A DNA stretch of 17,970 nucleotides from Bacillota bacterium (GTDB lineage Bacteria > Bacillota > Clostridia > Oscillospirales > Ruminococcaceae): positions 1 to 17,970 of the forward strand of contig JAEWWW010000145.1 in NCBI GenBank assembly GCA_023396215.1. Reading direction: 5' to 3'. The notes below the pieces were generated by a model, which saw nothing but the letters and a program-made list of their open reading frames with translations, did no database searches and was not told the origin of the DNA. The position numbers and the translations under genes were made by a program. Positions 5,625-12,955 of this stretch are shown here, piece after piece (position 1 is the first letter of the stretch; each line of letters opens with the position of its first letter).

Positions 5625-5729
5625 GGGCTTGTGTAAAAAATAGCATTACAAAAGGCTTTTTGCAAAATGCCAACGCAAACGTCTGCGGAAAACACAGTCA
5701 GCTTGCGTTGCGGTCTTGCTGTCGGCGCG

Positions 5730-6416
5730 CTACGGCACCAGAACGGGGTCGAAGCCGATGAAGTCGCCGGCAATAAGCTGAAAGCGGATGCCCTGATGGT
5801 CGCCGTTGACGGCATAGCGCGCCCCCAAGCCGTGGATATGCCCGTAGTAGCAGCGGCGGATGCCGCTGCGGCGCAGCACCTCCAGCATATCGGGCAGCGA
5901 CTGGCCGCCATAGACCGGCGGGTAGTGCAAAAAGGCGATGCGCTCCCCTTCCAGCCCCGCCGAGGCTGCCACCGAGGCTTCGAGCCGGGCAGCCTCGCGG
6001 CGCACCAGCTTTGCGTCAAAGGCGCTGCCGTTTTCCATCATCCAGCCGCGGGTGCCGCAGATGATTTTGCCATCGGCAGAAACGCAGTTATTATGGAGTA
6101 TTTCGATGCTGCTTAAACCGTTGGCGTCGAAAAAGGCCTGCATCTTGCTTGCGGTGGCCCACCAATAGTCGTGGTTGCCCTTGAGCACCACCTTGCGGCC
6201 GGGCAGATTGTGGATGAACTGAAAGTCTGCAAGGCTGTTTTCAAGGCTCATGGCCCATGAGGTATCGCCCGCCAGCACCACCGTATCGGCCGGGGTTATC
6301 CTGGCGCGCCAGTTTTGTTCCAATTTTTCTACATAATTTTCCCATCCGTCAAAGACATCCATTGCCTTATCGGTGGAAAAAGAAAGGTGCAGGTCGCCGA
6401 TGGTGAAAAGGGCCAA
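5730..6416 (-). CDS. Calcineurin-like metallophosphoesterase
   Basis: 228 aa. All five metal-binding motifs of the superfamily are in order: GDLHL (D8, H10), AGDTSW (D51), KGNHDYWW (N81, H82), LHYPP (H164) and GHIHG (H193, H195). It is therefore probably an active di-metal phosphoesterase in the cytoplasm; no signal peptide is visible. The substrate cannot be read from the sequence. Close relatives are widespread in Clostridia as uncharacterised single-domain enzymes. The start is TTG (6414-6416) with AAAGGA 8 nt upstream; no ATG or GTG in frame is better placed. The gene is divergent from the DUF1540 gene and flanked downstream by a MITE-like repeat. A perfect 8 bp inverted repeat about 20-60 bp after the stop lacks a U-run. 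Confidence 0.92.
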   Translation of the reverse strand: MALFTIGDLHLSFSTDKAMDVFDGWENYVEKLEQNWRARITPADTVVLAGDTSWAMSLENSLADFQFIHNLPGRKVVLKGNHDYWWATASKMQAFFDANGLSSIEILHNNCVSADGKIICGTRGWMMENGSAFDAKLVRREAARLEASVAASAGLEGERIAFLHYPPVYGGQSLPDMLEVLRRSGIRRCYYGHIHGLGARYAVNGDHQGIRFQLIAGDFIGFDPVLVP

Positions 6417-6566
6417 AATTTACATCCTTTCCGGTTTCTTCGCGCAGCGGCGCTTTTCAGCCGCCTTGGCTGCTGAATGAAATCTGGAAGATTTTAATCG
6501 CCCGGGTTCATGATGAAGTCGCTCCGGGCGGACATAATAGTAAGGCGAAAGGAGATGAAATCATCT

Positions 6567-6755
6567 ATGGGTCATATGGATCAACGCGGCAACGGTTATA
6601 TCAACGGCATAAGATGTGAGGTAACCAACTGCCATTATCACGACAGCACACATTTCTGCACCGCTCCCGAAATTCAGGTAGGGCCGCAATTTGCAAACAC
6701 CAGCGCGGATACCGCTTGCGCTACCTTTAAACCTGAGCGGGGCGCCACAAGATAA
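6567..6755 (+). CDS. DUF1540 cysteine-rich mini-protein
   Basis: 62 aa from ATG 6567; AAAGGAG (6548-6554) is 12 nt upstream. ATG 6555 abuts the ribosome-binding site, and an in-frame frame opening at 6510 lacks one. The pattern C-x4-C-x8-C, then the APEIQVGP segment and a final TACATF Cys, is the DUF1540 domain. Its four cysteines suggest a small metal-binding fold, and its role is unknown. It is the only plus-strand protein gene between 1578 and the end of the window, and is divergent from the metallophosphoesterase. A 7 bp inverted repeat CGCCCGG/CCGGGCG (6500-6506 / 6525-6531) lies just upstream of a -10-like CATAAT (6534-6539); no good -35 was found. Confidence 0.85.
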   Translation: MGHMDQRGNGYINGIRCEVTNCHYHDSTHFCTAPEIQVGPQFANTSADTACATFKPERGATR

Positions 6756-6782
6756 ATTTTTGCACGTAAAATCTTAAAGGAC

Positions 6783-6813
6783 AAATGCGCATAGCCGGTG
6801 GCTGTGCGCATTT
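6783..6813 (+). repeat. Terminator hairpin, left duplicate
   Basis: A 31 bp hairpin (aaatgcgcatagcc, loop ggt, ggctgtgcgcattt) 27 bp after the DUF1540 stop. It is identical base for base to 6987-7017, and the two copies flank a 173 bp repeat element. This copy has lost the T-run (cattTgaacg), so it should terminate poorly. Confidence 0.8.
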
Positions 6814-6986
6814 GAACGTGTCAGAAAACAGGCAGGCGGCGAAAAACGCCCGGGGACGAGGCGGCAAGCGCAGCAAATAAGGGAGCATATTTGATATATG
6901 TGACCGCAATTTGCAAGTGCGGCCAACAAAGTAAGTAAAATGCCCATAAGGCTATTTTACGGACCGGCGACTTTTTCGACAGCCTG
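6814..6986 (-). mobile_element. MITE-like repeat family 2, copy C
   Basis: 173 bp, related in opposite orientation to 16257-16376. Read on the minus strand it begins CAGGCTGTCGAAAAAGTCGC and ends with GGCGTTTTTCGCCGCC followed by TGCCTG, so the ends are imperfect inverted repeats. A segment of about 50 bp present here (around 6862-6912) is absent from copy D and is bounded by CTTGC-type repeats. It encodes no protein. It is flanked directly by 31 bp direct repeats. Confidence 0.65.
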
Positions 6987-7020
6987 AAATGCGCATAGCC
7001 GGTGGCTGTGCGCATTTTTT
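6987..7020 (+). terminator. Intrinsic terminator, right duplicate, with T-run
   Basis: The same 31 bp hairpin as 6783-6813, here followed by TTTTTTT on the plus strand and preceded by no A-run. It reads as the original terminator for the plus-strand DUF1540 transcript, now separated from that gene by the repeat element. Confidence 0.7.
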
Positions 7021-7030
7021 TGCAAAGAAA

Positions 7031-7058
7031 CCGGCATACAGTCATAGTATGCCCCCGG
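7031..7058 (-). terminator. Candidate terminator after thrC
   Basis: GGCATAC (7033-7039) pairs with GTATGCC (7047-7053) around a 7-base loop; on the minus strand the stem is followed by GGTTTCTTT. It lies about 55 bp beyond the thrC stop. The stem is short, so confidence is moderate. Confidence 0.45.
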
Positions 7059-7109
7059 CAAAGCGCCGCTTTCTTTTTACAAAAAGCATTTTTTGCCTTT
7101 TGCAGCAGG

Positions 7110-8603
7110 TTACGGCTTCACGCCAAGCTGCTCAAAGAGGTAGCCCAGCATATCGTCGCGGTGGCAGCTTGCCTGAAAGCGCACCGCCTTGTCGGCCAGC
7201 CCGCTCAGCGAGGCGGGCACCGGGAAGCCGGAACGCCCGGCAAGGGCCTGCACCAGCTCAAACTCGCCGCCGGTTGCCGACGGGTCGAGGGCAGCCAGCA
7301 CGCTGCCCGAAAACTTGTAGGGGTTGGCGGTGGAGGCGACGATGGTTTTGGTTTGGTCGCCGGTGGCCGCCGCATAGTCGGCATAAACCGCGAGGGCAAC
7401 CGCCGTGTGGGTGTCGGGCAGGTAGGAGTATTCGTCAAAAACGGTGCGGATGGTTTGCGCCGCGCGGGCGTCGTCACAATAGCCGCCCCAGAAAATATCT
7501 TTCAGCTTTTCAAAGAGCGCGTCGGGCACCTGATACCGCCCCTGCCGGGCCAGCTCCTGCATCAGCCCTGCCACCAGAGCGTCGTCCTCGCCCGAAAGGT
7601 GGTAGAGCAGCCGCTCCAGATTGCTGGAGATGAGAATATCCATCGAGGGGGAGCTGGTGGCGAAAAAGTCGCGGTTGCGGTCATAGACGCCGGTGGTGAG
7701 GAAGTCGGTCAGCACATTGTTGCGGTTGGAGGCGCAAATCAGTCTGCCGATGGGCAGCCCCATCTCACGGGCATAGTAGGCGGCCAGAATGTTGCCGAAG
7801 TTGCCGGTGGGCACCGTGACGTTGACCGTTTCGCCGGGGGCAATCTCCCCTTCGGCCAGCAGGTCGCAGTAGGCGCTTACATAATAAACAATCTGGGGCA
7901 CCAGGCGCCCCCAGTTAATCGAGTTTGCGCTGGAAAGCACCATGCCCGCCTCGGACAGGCGACTGGCGGCTTCCCCGTTGCCGAAGATGGCCTTAACCCC
8001 GTTTTGCGCGTCGTCGAAGTTGCCCTCGATGCCGCAGACCGCAACGTTGCCGCCCTCCTGTGTCACCATCTGCAGCTTCTGCATGGGGCTGACACCATCC
8101 TGCGGGTAGAAAACCACAATTTTGGTGCCATCCACATCCTTAAAGCCCTCAAGGGCGGCTTTGCCGGTATCGCCCGAGGTGGCCACCAGAATGACGATGG
8201 TGCGCTCCTCCCCGGCCTTTTTGGCGGCGGTGGTCATCAGGTGAGGCAGAAGCTGCAGCGCCATATCCTTAAAGGCGGCGGTGGGGCCGTGCCACAGCTC
8301 CAGCAGGTAGGTGCGCTCCCCCAGCCGGGTAAGGGGCGCCACGGCGGGGTCGTCAAAGCCCTCGCCATATGCCCCGGCTATGCAGCTTTGCAGCTCCTCG
8401 GGGGTGAAATCGGTCAGAAAGCTTGCAAGTATCCGGCAGGCGCGGGTGATGTAATCCTGCTTGGCAAGGTCGGCCAGCTGCTCCGGCGCAAGGCGGGGCA
8501 GCGAGCAGGGTACAAACAGCCCGCCCTCCTGTGAAAGACCCTGCACAATGGCGCGGGCCGAAGAAACCGAAGCCGATTTGTTTCTGGTGCTGGTGTAGTT
8601 CAT
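7110..8603 (-). CDS. thrC: Threonine synthase
   Basis: 497 aa, the length of the bacterial/fungal type with an N-terminal helper domain (MNYTSTRN start). It is a PLP enzyme converting O-phospho-L-homoserine to L-threonine. The PLP lysine is K112 in HGPTAAFKDMALQ, the phosphate-binding loop is SGDTGKAA (143-150), and PTGNFGN follows about 120 residues later. AAGGAGG stands 5 nt before the ATG and overlaps the stop of the upstream dipeptidase gene (9 bp gap), so the two are surely one transcript. No other threonine-pathway gene is in the window and no T-box or known threonine leader peptide was seen. Confidence 0.97.
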   Translation of the reverse strand: MNYTSTRNKSASVSSARAIVQGLSQEGGLFVPCSLPRLAPEQLADLAKQDYITRACRILASFLTDFTPEELQSCIAGAYGEGFDDPAVAPLTRLGERTYLLELWHGPTAAFKDMALQLLPHLMTTAAKKAGEERTIVILVATSGDTGKAALEGFKDVDGTKIVVFYPQDGVSPMQKLQMVTQEGGNVAVCGIEGNFDDAQNGVKAIFGNGEAASRLSEAGMVLSSANSINWGRLVPQIVYYVSAYCDLLAEGEIAPGETVNVTVPTGNFGNILAAYYAREMGLPIGRLICASNRNNVLTDFLTTGVYDRNRDFFATSSPSMDILISSNLERLLYHLSGEDDALVAGLMQELARQGRYQVPDALFEKLKDIFWGGYCDDARAAQTIRTVFDEYSYLPDTHTAVALAVYADYAAATGDQTKTIVASTANPYKFSGSVLAALDPSATGGEFELVQALAGRSGFPVPASLSGLADKAVRFQASCHRDDMLGYLFEQLGVKP

Positions 8604-8612
8604 GCGTCCTCC

Positions 8613-9566
8613 TTAGAGCCTGTAGCGGGGGCTTTCCTGCTCATATCTTTTGAAGAAGTCATAGGCATTTTTCCAGAGAATCTTCTCTGTGATGCTTTTG
8701 CTTAAACCCGATTTTATCATACTTTGCGCAAGGCTGGCAAGCTTTGTATCCCGGTCAATAAACTCGGGCAGATCCGCCCCGTCAAAGTCGGAGCCGAGGG
8801 CGATGACATCCTCGCCGCCGAGGCTCAAAAAGTGGCGGATATGGGCCAGCAGGTGGTCGAAGGTCACCGGCTGTTCCGGCCCGGCCAGAAACTGCACAAA
8901 GAAATTGAGCCCCACAAGGCCCCGCAGCCTGACAATCGCCCTGAACTGGTCGTCGGTGAGGTTGCGGGGGTGGGGATGCACCGCCCTGCTGTTGGAGTGG
9001 CTTGCCACCACCGGGCGGCGGACAACCTCCATCAGCTGCCAAAAGCCGGTATCCCCCAGATGGGAAACATCCACAATCATCCCCTGCTCTTCCATCCGGG
9101 CAACCACACGCCGCCCGGCCTCGGTCAGGCCGATATCCTCCTGCTGGCCGCCCGCAATCTCGTTGGCGGCATTCCAGGTGAGGGTCAACATCCTGACCCC
9201 CTGCTGCACCAGCAGATTGACCCGGTCGGGGTCGCCGCAAAGGACGCTGCCCCCTTCCACCGTCAGCATGGCCGCCACCCTGCCCTGCCGGGCCGCGGCT
9301 TCGATATCGCCGGTGCAACCCACCGGCATCACCAGATTGCCGTATTTTTGAAGCTGCCGCCGGTAAAAGGCATAGGCCCGGTCGTAAAAATCCACCGCCT
9401 GCTGCCCCCGGTAGCGGTCGGGGATATAGATGGCGAAGGCCTGACACCAACTGCCCATGCCCGCCATGCGGTCGAGGGAGAGGTGGGTGTTGGGGTTGGC
9501 GGAAATCTCCCACCCCTTTTCGTAGCAAAGGGTTACGGTATCGGCATGCAGGTCAATAATTTTCAT
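8613..9566 (-). CDS. Membrane-dipeptidase family (M19) metallopeptidase
   Basis: 317 aa. The zinc ligands of the renal-dipeptidase family are visible: H7 and D9 (DLHADT), E104 (LTVEGG), H169 (DVSHLGD), H190 (ASHSNSRAV) and D260 (GSDFDG). These enzymes cleave dipeptides, often with D-amino acids at the second position; bacterial members are usually cytoplasmic and no signal peptide is seen here. The start is ATG 9564-9566, giving the family-typical MKIIDLHADT. An ATG 12 nt further up abuts the AAAGGA ribosome-binding site and is less likely. It is co-directional with and 9 bp upstream of thrC. The leader can fold so that this ribosome-binding site is hidden. Confidence 0.93.
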   Translation of the reverse strand: MKIIDLHADTVTLCYEKGWEISANPNTHLSLDRMAGMGSWCQAFAIYIPDRYRGQQAVDFYDRAYAFYRRQLQKYGNLVMPVGCTGDIEAAARQGRVAAMLTVEGGSVLCGDPDRVNLLVQQGVRMLTLTWNAANEIAGGQQEDIGLTEAGRRVVARMEEQGMIVDVSHLGDTGFWQLMEVVRRPVVASHSNSRAVHPHPRNLTDDQFRAIVRLRGLVGLNFFVQFLAGPEQPVTFDHLLAHIRHFLSLGGEDVIALGSDFDGADLPEFIDRDTKLASLAQSMIKSGLSKSITEKILWKNAYDFFKRYEQESPRYRL

Positions 9567-9570
9567 AATA

Positions 9571-9634
9571 AAGACCATTCCTTTCGCTTTCGTTTTGGCA
9601 CAAGCAGACCATGAAAAGGAATGGTCTGCTGTGC
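9571..9634 (-). promoter_or_regulatory. Leader with mutually exclusive hairpins hiding the dipeptidase RBS
   Basis: Minus-strand RNA. Hairpin 1 pairs 9621-9634 with 9598-9612 (14 pairs, one bulged base, 8-base loop UCCUUUUC). Hairpin 2 pairs 9615-9627 with 9572-9584 (13 perfect pairs, 30-base loop), and its 3' arm contains the AAAGGA ribosome-binding site of the dipeptidase gene. Both use 9621-9627, so they exclude each other. The hairpin 1 loop is itself complementary to the ribosome-binding site, so a pseudoknot is a third possibility. No U-run follows either stem, so translational control is more likely than termination. No ligand-binding motif is recognised. Confidence 0.55.
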
Positions 9635-9702
9635 ATCAATACGCGGTTCCCGCCGTAGGCGAGGAGCGATTGGCACATGACGGTTTCGCGTGATTTTTCA
9701 CG

Positions 9703-10074
9703 CTAAGCGCTCCCATCAAACGCGGCAATCAGATGCTCCCACCGCCAGCTTGCGGGGGGCCGGCCCGGCTGCGCCGTGACCGCCGCCACATCAAACCGTG
9801 GCTGAAGCCCGGTGGGGTTCTCCTCAAGATAACAATATGCCGCAGAGATGATTTTTCTGCGCTTGCGGGCGTCGATGCTCTCCAGCGGCGAAACCATTGC
9901 CCCCGCCGCGCGGGCCCGCACCTCTACAAAAACGATGCAGTCGCCATCGCGGGCTATGATATCCACCTCACCCACCCGGGCGTTGTAGTTGCGGCAGAGG
10001 ATAAAGTACCCCATAGCCTGCAGGCGCTCGGCCGCCAGTTGCTCGGCCAGACGGCCGGTTTCGGCGGCGGTCAT
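9703..10074 (-). CDS. yraN: YraN/UPF0102 family nuclease-like protein
   Basis: 123 aa from ATG 10072-10074, chosen because GGAGG lies 7 nt upstream and the protein then begins MTAAETGRLAEQLAAERL as in the family; the start overlaps the rnhB stop as ATGA. GEVDII (35-40) and FVEVR (49-53) give the D-x(n)-E-x-R arrangement of a Holliday-junction-resolvase/endonuclease-like fold. Activity is unproven. Position right after rnhB is conserved in many bacteria, suggesting a link to nucleic-acid maintenance. A 6 bp GCGTGA/TCACGC hairpin follows the stop. Confidence 0.92.
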   Translation of the reverse strand: MTAAETGRLAEQLAAERLQAMGYFILCRNYNARVGEVDIIARDGDCIVFVEVRARAAGAMVSPLESIDARKRRKIISAAYCYLEENPTGLQPRFDVAAVTAQPGRPPASWRWEHLIAAFDGSA

Positions 10075-10685
10075 CCCTTGGCCTCCGCCCATTTTCGCAG
10101 AAAGCTGCGGCGGTGCACCGGGCTGGGGCCGTGGGCGTCCAGCAGCTGGTAGTGCAGCTTGGTGCCGTAGCCCTTGTGCTTTTCAAAGGCGTACTGGGGG
10201 TACTCAAGCGCCAGTGTTTCCATCGCCCGGTCACGCTCCACCTTGGCCAGTATCGAGGCGGCGGCGATGGCGGCCGAGCGGCCGTCGCCCCCCACCAGCT
10301 GCTGGGCCTTTCCCGGCAGCGGGGGCAGCAGGTTGCCGTCCACCAGCGTCAGCACCGGGGCCTGCCCCTGCGCCAGCAGCCCCTCATGGGCCCGCCGCAT
10401 CGCCAGAAAGGTGGCCTGCAAAATATTGAGGGTATCAATCTCCTGCTCGCTGGCGGTGGCCACGCTGCAGGGGCAGTTTGCCTTTATCTGCTCATAGAGC
10501 AGGTCGCGCCGCTTGGCGGTCAGCTTTTTGGAGTCGTCGAGGCCCTCTAAATAAAAACGGGGCGGCAGTATGACCGCCGCCGCAAAAACAGGCCCTGCAA
10601 GAGGGCCTCTGCCCGCTTCATCGATGCCACACAGGGGGGCGCACCCCTCCTGCGCAAGAGCTTGGTCATGTTCCCAGATTGTCAT
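10071..10685 (-). CDS. rnhB: Ribonuclease HII
   Basis: 204 aa, normal length. The enzyme removes ribonucleotides and RNA from RNA-DNA hybrids in the cytoplasm. The catalytic motif GIDEAGRGPLAGPV carries D22 and E23; DDSKKLT (50-56), D116 in LVDGN, D134 and the AAASILAKVERD segment (141-152) complete the active site. The C-terminal GYGTKLHYQLLDAHGPSPVHRRSF is typical of the family. A GAGGTGGG ribosome-binding site overlaps the rbgA stop (9 bp gap), and the 3' end overlaps yraN by 4 bp. Confidence 0.97.
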   Translation of the reverse strand: MTIWEHDQALAQEGCAPLCGIDEAGRGPLAGPVFAAAVILPPRFYLEGLDDSKKLTAKRRDLLYEQIKANCPCSVATASEQEIDTLNILQATFLAMRRAHEGLLAQGQAPVLTLVDGNLLPPLPGKAQQLVGGDGRSAAIAAASILAKVERDRAMETLALEYPQYAFEKHKGYGTKLHYQLLDAHGPSPVHRRSFLRKWAEAKG

Positions 10686-10694
10686 AAACCCACC

Positions 10695-11567
10695 TCAGGA
10701 GCGGGGGCATCGTTCCAGTGTGATGCGCCCGATGGTACCGCCGCGGAACTCATCCATCACGGTGATGGCGGTGCGTTCGGTGTTGATATGCCCCCCCGGC
10801 AGCAGCATGCCCCGGCGGCGGCCGATGGCCTCCAGCAGCGCAAAACCGCCCTGCCCTTCCAGCTCGGCGGGGTCGACCCCGTACCGTTGGGCGATGACCT
10901 GAGGGTAATCCTGCGCCAGTACCTCTAAAAGGCGGGAGGCAAGATGCTCGATGTCGATGATATCGTCCTTGACCGAGCCGATAAAGGCGAGGCGCTCGCC
11001 CACCAGCGGGTCGTCAAACTTGGGCCAGAGCACGCCGGGCATATCCAGCAGCTCGACGCCGCTTTGCAGCGTCACCCACTGCTTGCCCCGGGTGACGCCG
11101 GGGCGGTCCTCCACCTTGGCGCGGCGGCTGCCCGCCAGCCGGTTGATGAGGGAGGATTTGCCCACGTTGGGAATGCCCACAATCATCATGCGGATGGGGC
11201 GGCCGGACATGCCTTTGGCCTCCCACCGGGCGATTTTATCGGCGAGGGCGGTGCGCACCAGCGGCAGCAGCCCCCGCAGCCCGGCCCCGCTGCGGCAGTC
11301 GGTGGCAAGGGCGTGTATCCCCGCCGCCTTGTAGTATTCGCACCACCGCTTGGTCTGGGCCTCGTCGGCGCTATCCGCCTTGTTGAGCAGCACCACGCGG
11401 GGCTTGCCCGCCGTGAGCCGGTCGATTTCGGGGTTGCGGCTGCTCACCGGGATGCGCGCGTCGGTCAGCTCTACCACAACATCCACCATGCGCAGGTTTT
11501 GCTGCATCAGGCGGCGGGTTTTGGCCATATGACCGGGAAACCACTGTATAGAAACGATGTCGCTCAT
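10695..11567 (-). CDS. ylqF: Ribosome biogenesis GTPase RbgA (YlqF)
   Basis: 290 aa. It is a circularly permuted GTPase with motif order G4 NKAD (62-65), G1 GIPNVGKSS (131-139), G2 GVT (157-159), G3 DMPG (175-178). The N-terminal QWFPGHMAK is the family signature, and a C-terminal helical ANTAR-like domain binds rRNA. RbgA completes late assembly of the 50S subunit. AGGTGA precedes the ATG. The cluster lepB-ylqF-rnhB downstream of rplS matches Bacillus and clostridial genomes. Confidence 0.96.
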   Translation of the reverse strand: MSDIVSIQWFPGHMAKTRRLMQQNLRMVDVVVELTDARIPVSSRNPEIDRLTAGKPRVVLLNKADSADEAQTKRWCEYYKAAGIHALATDCRSGAGLRGLLPLVRTALADKIARWEAKGMSGRPIRMMIVGIPNVGKSSLINRLAGSRRAKVEDRPGVTRGKQWVTLQSGVELLDMPGVLWPKFDDPLVGERLAFIGSVKDDIIDIEHLASRLLEVLAQDYPQVIAQRYGVDPAELEGQGGFALLEAIGRRRGMLLPGGHINTERTAITVMDEFRGGTIGRITLERCPRS

Positions 11568-11642
11568 AAGGTCACCTCACCTCTGAAATGTTGCGGCAGA
11601 GCGAAGCCCCGCCTATGGTAAAACGATATGGCAGGGGCGGCG

Positions 11643-12191
11643 CTACTGTACCCCGCCAGCCACGTTAAATGGGAAAAACCGCACCAGCACCTTGCCCAGA
11701 ATGGTCTTGTTATCCACCATGCCCACGCTGTTGAAGCGGCTGTCGCGGGAGTGGTTGCGGTTGTCGCCCATGACAAAGACGTTGTTATAAGGCACCAGCA
11801 CCGGGAAGGTCACGTTGCCGGTTTCAAAGGTCAACTCGTTGACATAGGGCTCGTCCAGCGCTTCGCCGTCCACATAGACGATGCCCTGCTCAAAGTCGAT
11901 ATCCACCGTCTGCATCTCGGTGGCGATGACCCGCTTGACCAGCGGGGGGTCGGTGCGGTTATCGGGGGTAAAGACGATGACGTCCCCCCTCGCAGGCTTG
12001 TAGCCCAGATTGGAAATCAAAAGCCGATCTGCGTGCTGAAGCGTTGGCAGCATCGACTCGCCCGAAACGGTAGCAGTGCGCATGACAAAGGTAAATATCA
12101 AAATCACAGCCACCAACGCCCAGACCATGTTTTCAACCCATTCGAGCACCTCTCTTTTCAGAGAAAACCCGGTGTTTTTTACTTCAGACAT
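11643..12191 (-). CDS. lepB: Signal peptidase I
   Basis: 182 aa, the short Gram-positive type (SipS-like). One N-terminal membrane segment (about 22-38) follows a short cytoplasmic tail. The catalytic dyad is S46 in SGESMLPTL and K86 in LVKRVIA; the box GDNRNHSRDSR is also present. The enzyme cleaves signal peptides at the outer face of the membrane. The ribosome-binding site is weak (GGGTG 6 nt upstream). The terminator behind rplS lies just upstream, so expression depends on readthrough or on a promoter I could not identify in the 56 bp between. Confidence 0.97.
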   Translation of the reverse strand: MSEVKNTGFSLKREVLEWVENMVWALVAVILIFTFVMRTATVSGESMLPTLQHADRLLISNLGYKPARGDVIVFTPDNRTDPPLVKRVIATEMQTVDIDFEQGIVYVDGEALDEPYVNELTFETGNVTFPVLVPYNNVFVMGDNRNHSRDSRFNSVGMVDNKTILGKVLVRFFPFNVAGGVQ

Positions 12192-12247
12192 TTTTTCACC
12201 CGCTTCTGCCGTATTTTTAATGCTGTTGCATCTTTTTTAGAAATGGC

Positions 12248-12269
12248 AAAAGGGACATGCGTCCCTTTT
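12248..12269 (-). terminator. Intrinsic terminator after rplS
   Basis: AAAAGGGAC (12248-12256) and GTCCCTTTT (12261-12269) form a 9 bp stem with a 4-base loop, 22 bp after the rplS stop. A/T lies at both ends, so it can work in either direction. It separates rplS from lepB. Confidence 0.75.
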
Positions 12270-12291
12270 GTTTGCTGCGTATCTGCCGCTA

Positions 12292-12636
12292 TTAGCGAAT
12301 GGCCTCTTTGACCTTGGCGGCCTTGCCCACTCTGTTGCGCAGGTAGTAAAGCTTGCCACGGCGGACGCGGCCCTTGCGAACCAGCTCGACCTTTTCGATG
12401 TTGGGCGAATGAATGGGGAAAACCCTTTCTACGCCAACGCCATGAGCCACACGGCGCACGGTAAAGGTTTCGCTTACGCCACCATGCTTCTTGGCAATGA
12501 CAGTGCCTTCAAAGGCCTGCACTCTCTGTCTTTCGCCTTCCTTAATCCACACGTGTACGCGGATGGTATCGCCAACGCTTACCTGCGGGGCGTTTTCTTT
12601 CAGACTGCTCTCTGAAATGAGTTTCAAAGCATCCAT
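12292..12636 (-). CDS. rplS: 50S ribosomal protein L19
   Basis: 114 aa. The start is ATG 12634-12636, with AAGGAGG about 8 nt upstream; the open frame continues upstream without a ribosome-binding site. Family segments are visible: GDTIRVHVWIKEGERQRVQAFEG, the IAKKHGG loop, GVGVERVFPIHSP and RVRRGKLYYLRNR. L19 sits at the 30S-50S interface. The gene has its own promoter, a leader of about 280 nt and its own terminator. Confidence 0.98.
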   Translation of the reverse strand: MDALKLISESSLKENAPQVSVGDTIRVHVWIKEGERQRVQAFEGTVIAKKHGGVSETFTVRRVAHGVGVERVFPIHSPNIEKVELVRKGRVRRGKLYYLRNRVGKAAKVKEAIR

Positions 12637-12915
12637 TGATACTTCCTCCTTAATTTCCGAACATTCATTCCCGTATGGGCGTGGCTGAGAACAAGCGGAG
12701 GTTCCGCCTTTCTGAACCCGCCCTCTATGCGGCAGAGGACTGTCCGTTTTGGTGTACGGGCCAAAGCCCGCCATCAAACCCTGCCGGTAAACCCCGGCAG
12801 TTCAGACTGCAAAAGCCCCAAAGCAAGCGCGGCTGGGCCGGTTTGCGTTTCGGTTTTTCACGCCTGAGGGTGTTGGGTACGCCACAATGCCCAAGGGCAT
12901 GGCTACTCATGCTTT
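12637..12915 (-). promoter_or_regulatory. Long structured leader of rplS
   Basis: About 275 nt between the predicted start site and the rplS ATG. Stems visible on the RNA include CTGCCGG/CCGGCAG (12781-12801 region), CGGGC/GCCCG, ATGCCC/GGGCAT and GGCGGA/TCCGC close to the ribosome-binding site. Ribosomal-protein leaders often mediate autoregulation, and L19 leaders are known in Firmicutes, but I could not match this one to the known consensus. Part of it is an open frame without a ribosome-binding site. Confidence 0.45.
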
Positions 12916-12918
12916 AGT

Positions 12919-12947
12919 AGCATAACACAAATAGCGCTTCATTGCAA
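12919..12947 (-). promoter_or_regulatory. Promoter of rplS
   Basis: Minus strand: TTGCAA (12942-12947), 17 bp, TATGCT (12919-12924) preceded by TGT, an extended -10 like that of tig and of the small RNAs. It starts 9 bp from the edge of the MITE-like repeat. Confidence 0.6.
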
Positions 12948-12955
12948 CATTTTTT

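Noticed and set aside
5669..5709. CAACGCAA/TTGCGTTG inverted repeat as terminator of the metallophosphoesterase gene
   Set aside because: The loop is about 26 bases and no U-run follows on the minus strand; weak evidence only.
1939..8534. Long plus-strand open frames opposite clpX, tig and thrC (up to 510 codons)
   Set aside because: Antisense frames created by high GC codon bias. The products are low-complexity Gly/His/Leu/Gln-rich and the opposite strand encodes unmistakable full-length proteins.
8604..9634. T-box or threonine leader peptide for thrC
   Set aside because: No T-box AGGGTGG-type core, no terminator/antiterminator with U-run and no short Thr-rich frame in the leader.
12637..12777. 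N-terminal extension of L19
   Set aside because: The open frame continues upstream by chance. The strong ribosome-binding site and the family length place the start at 12636.
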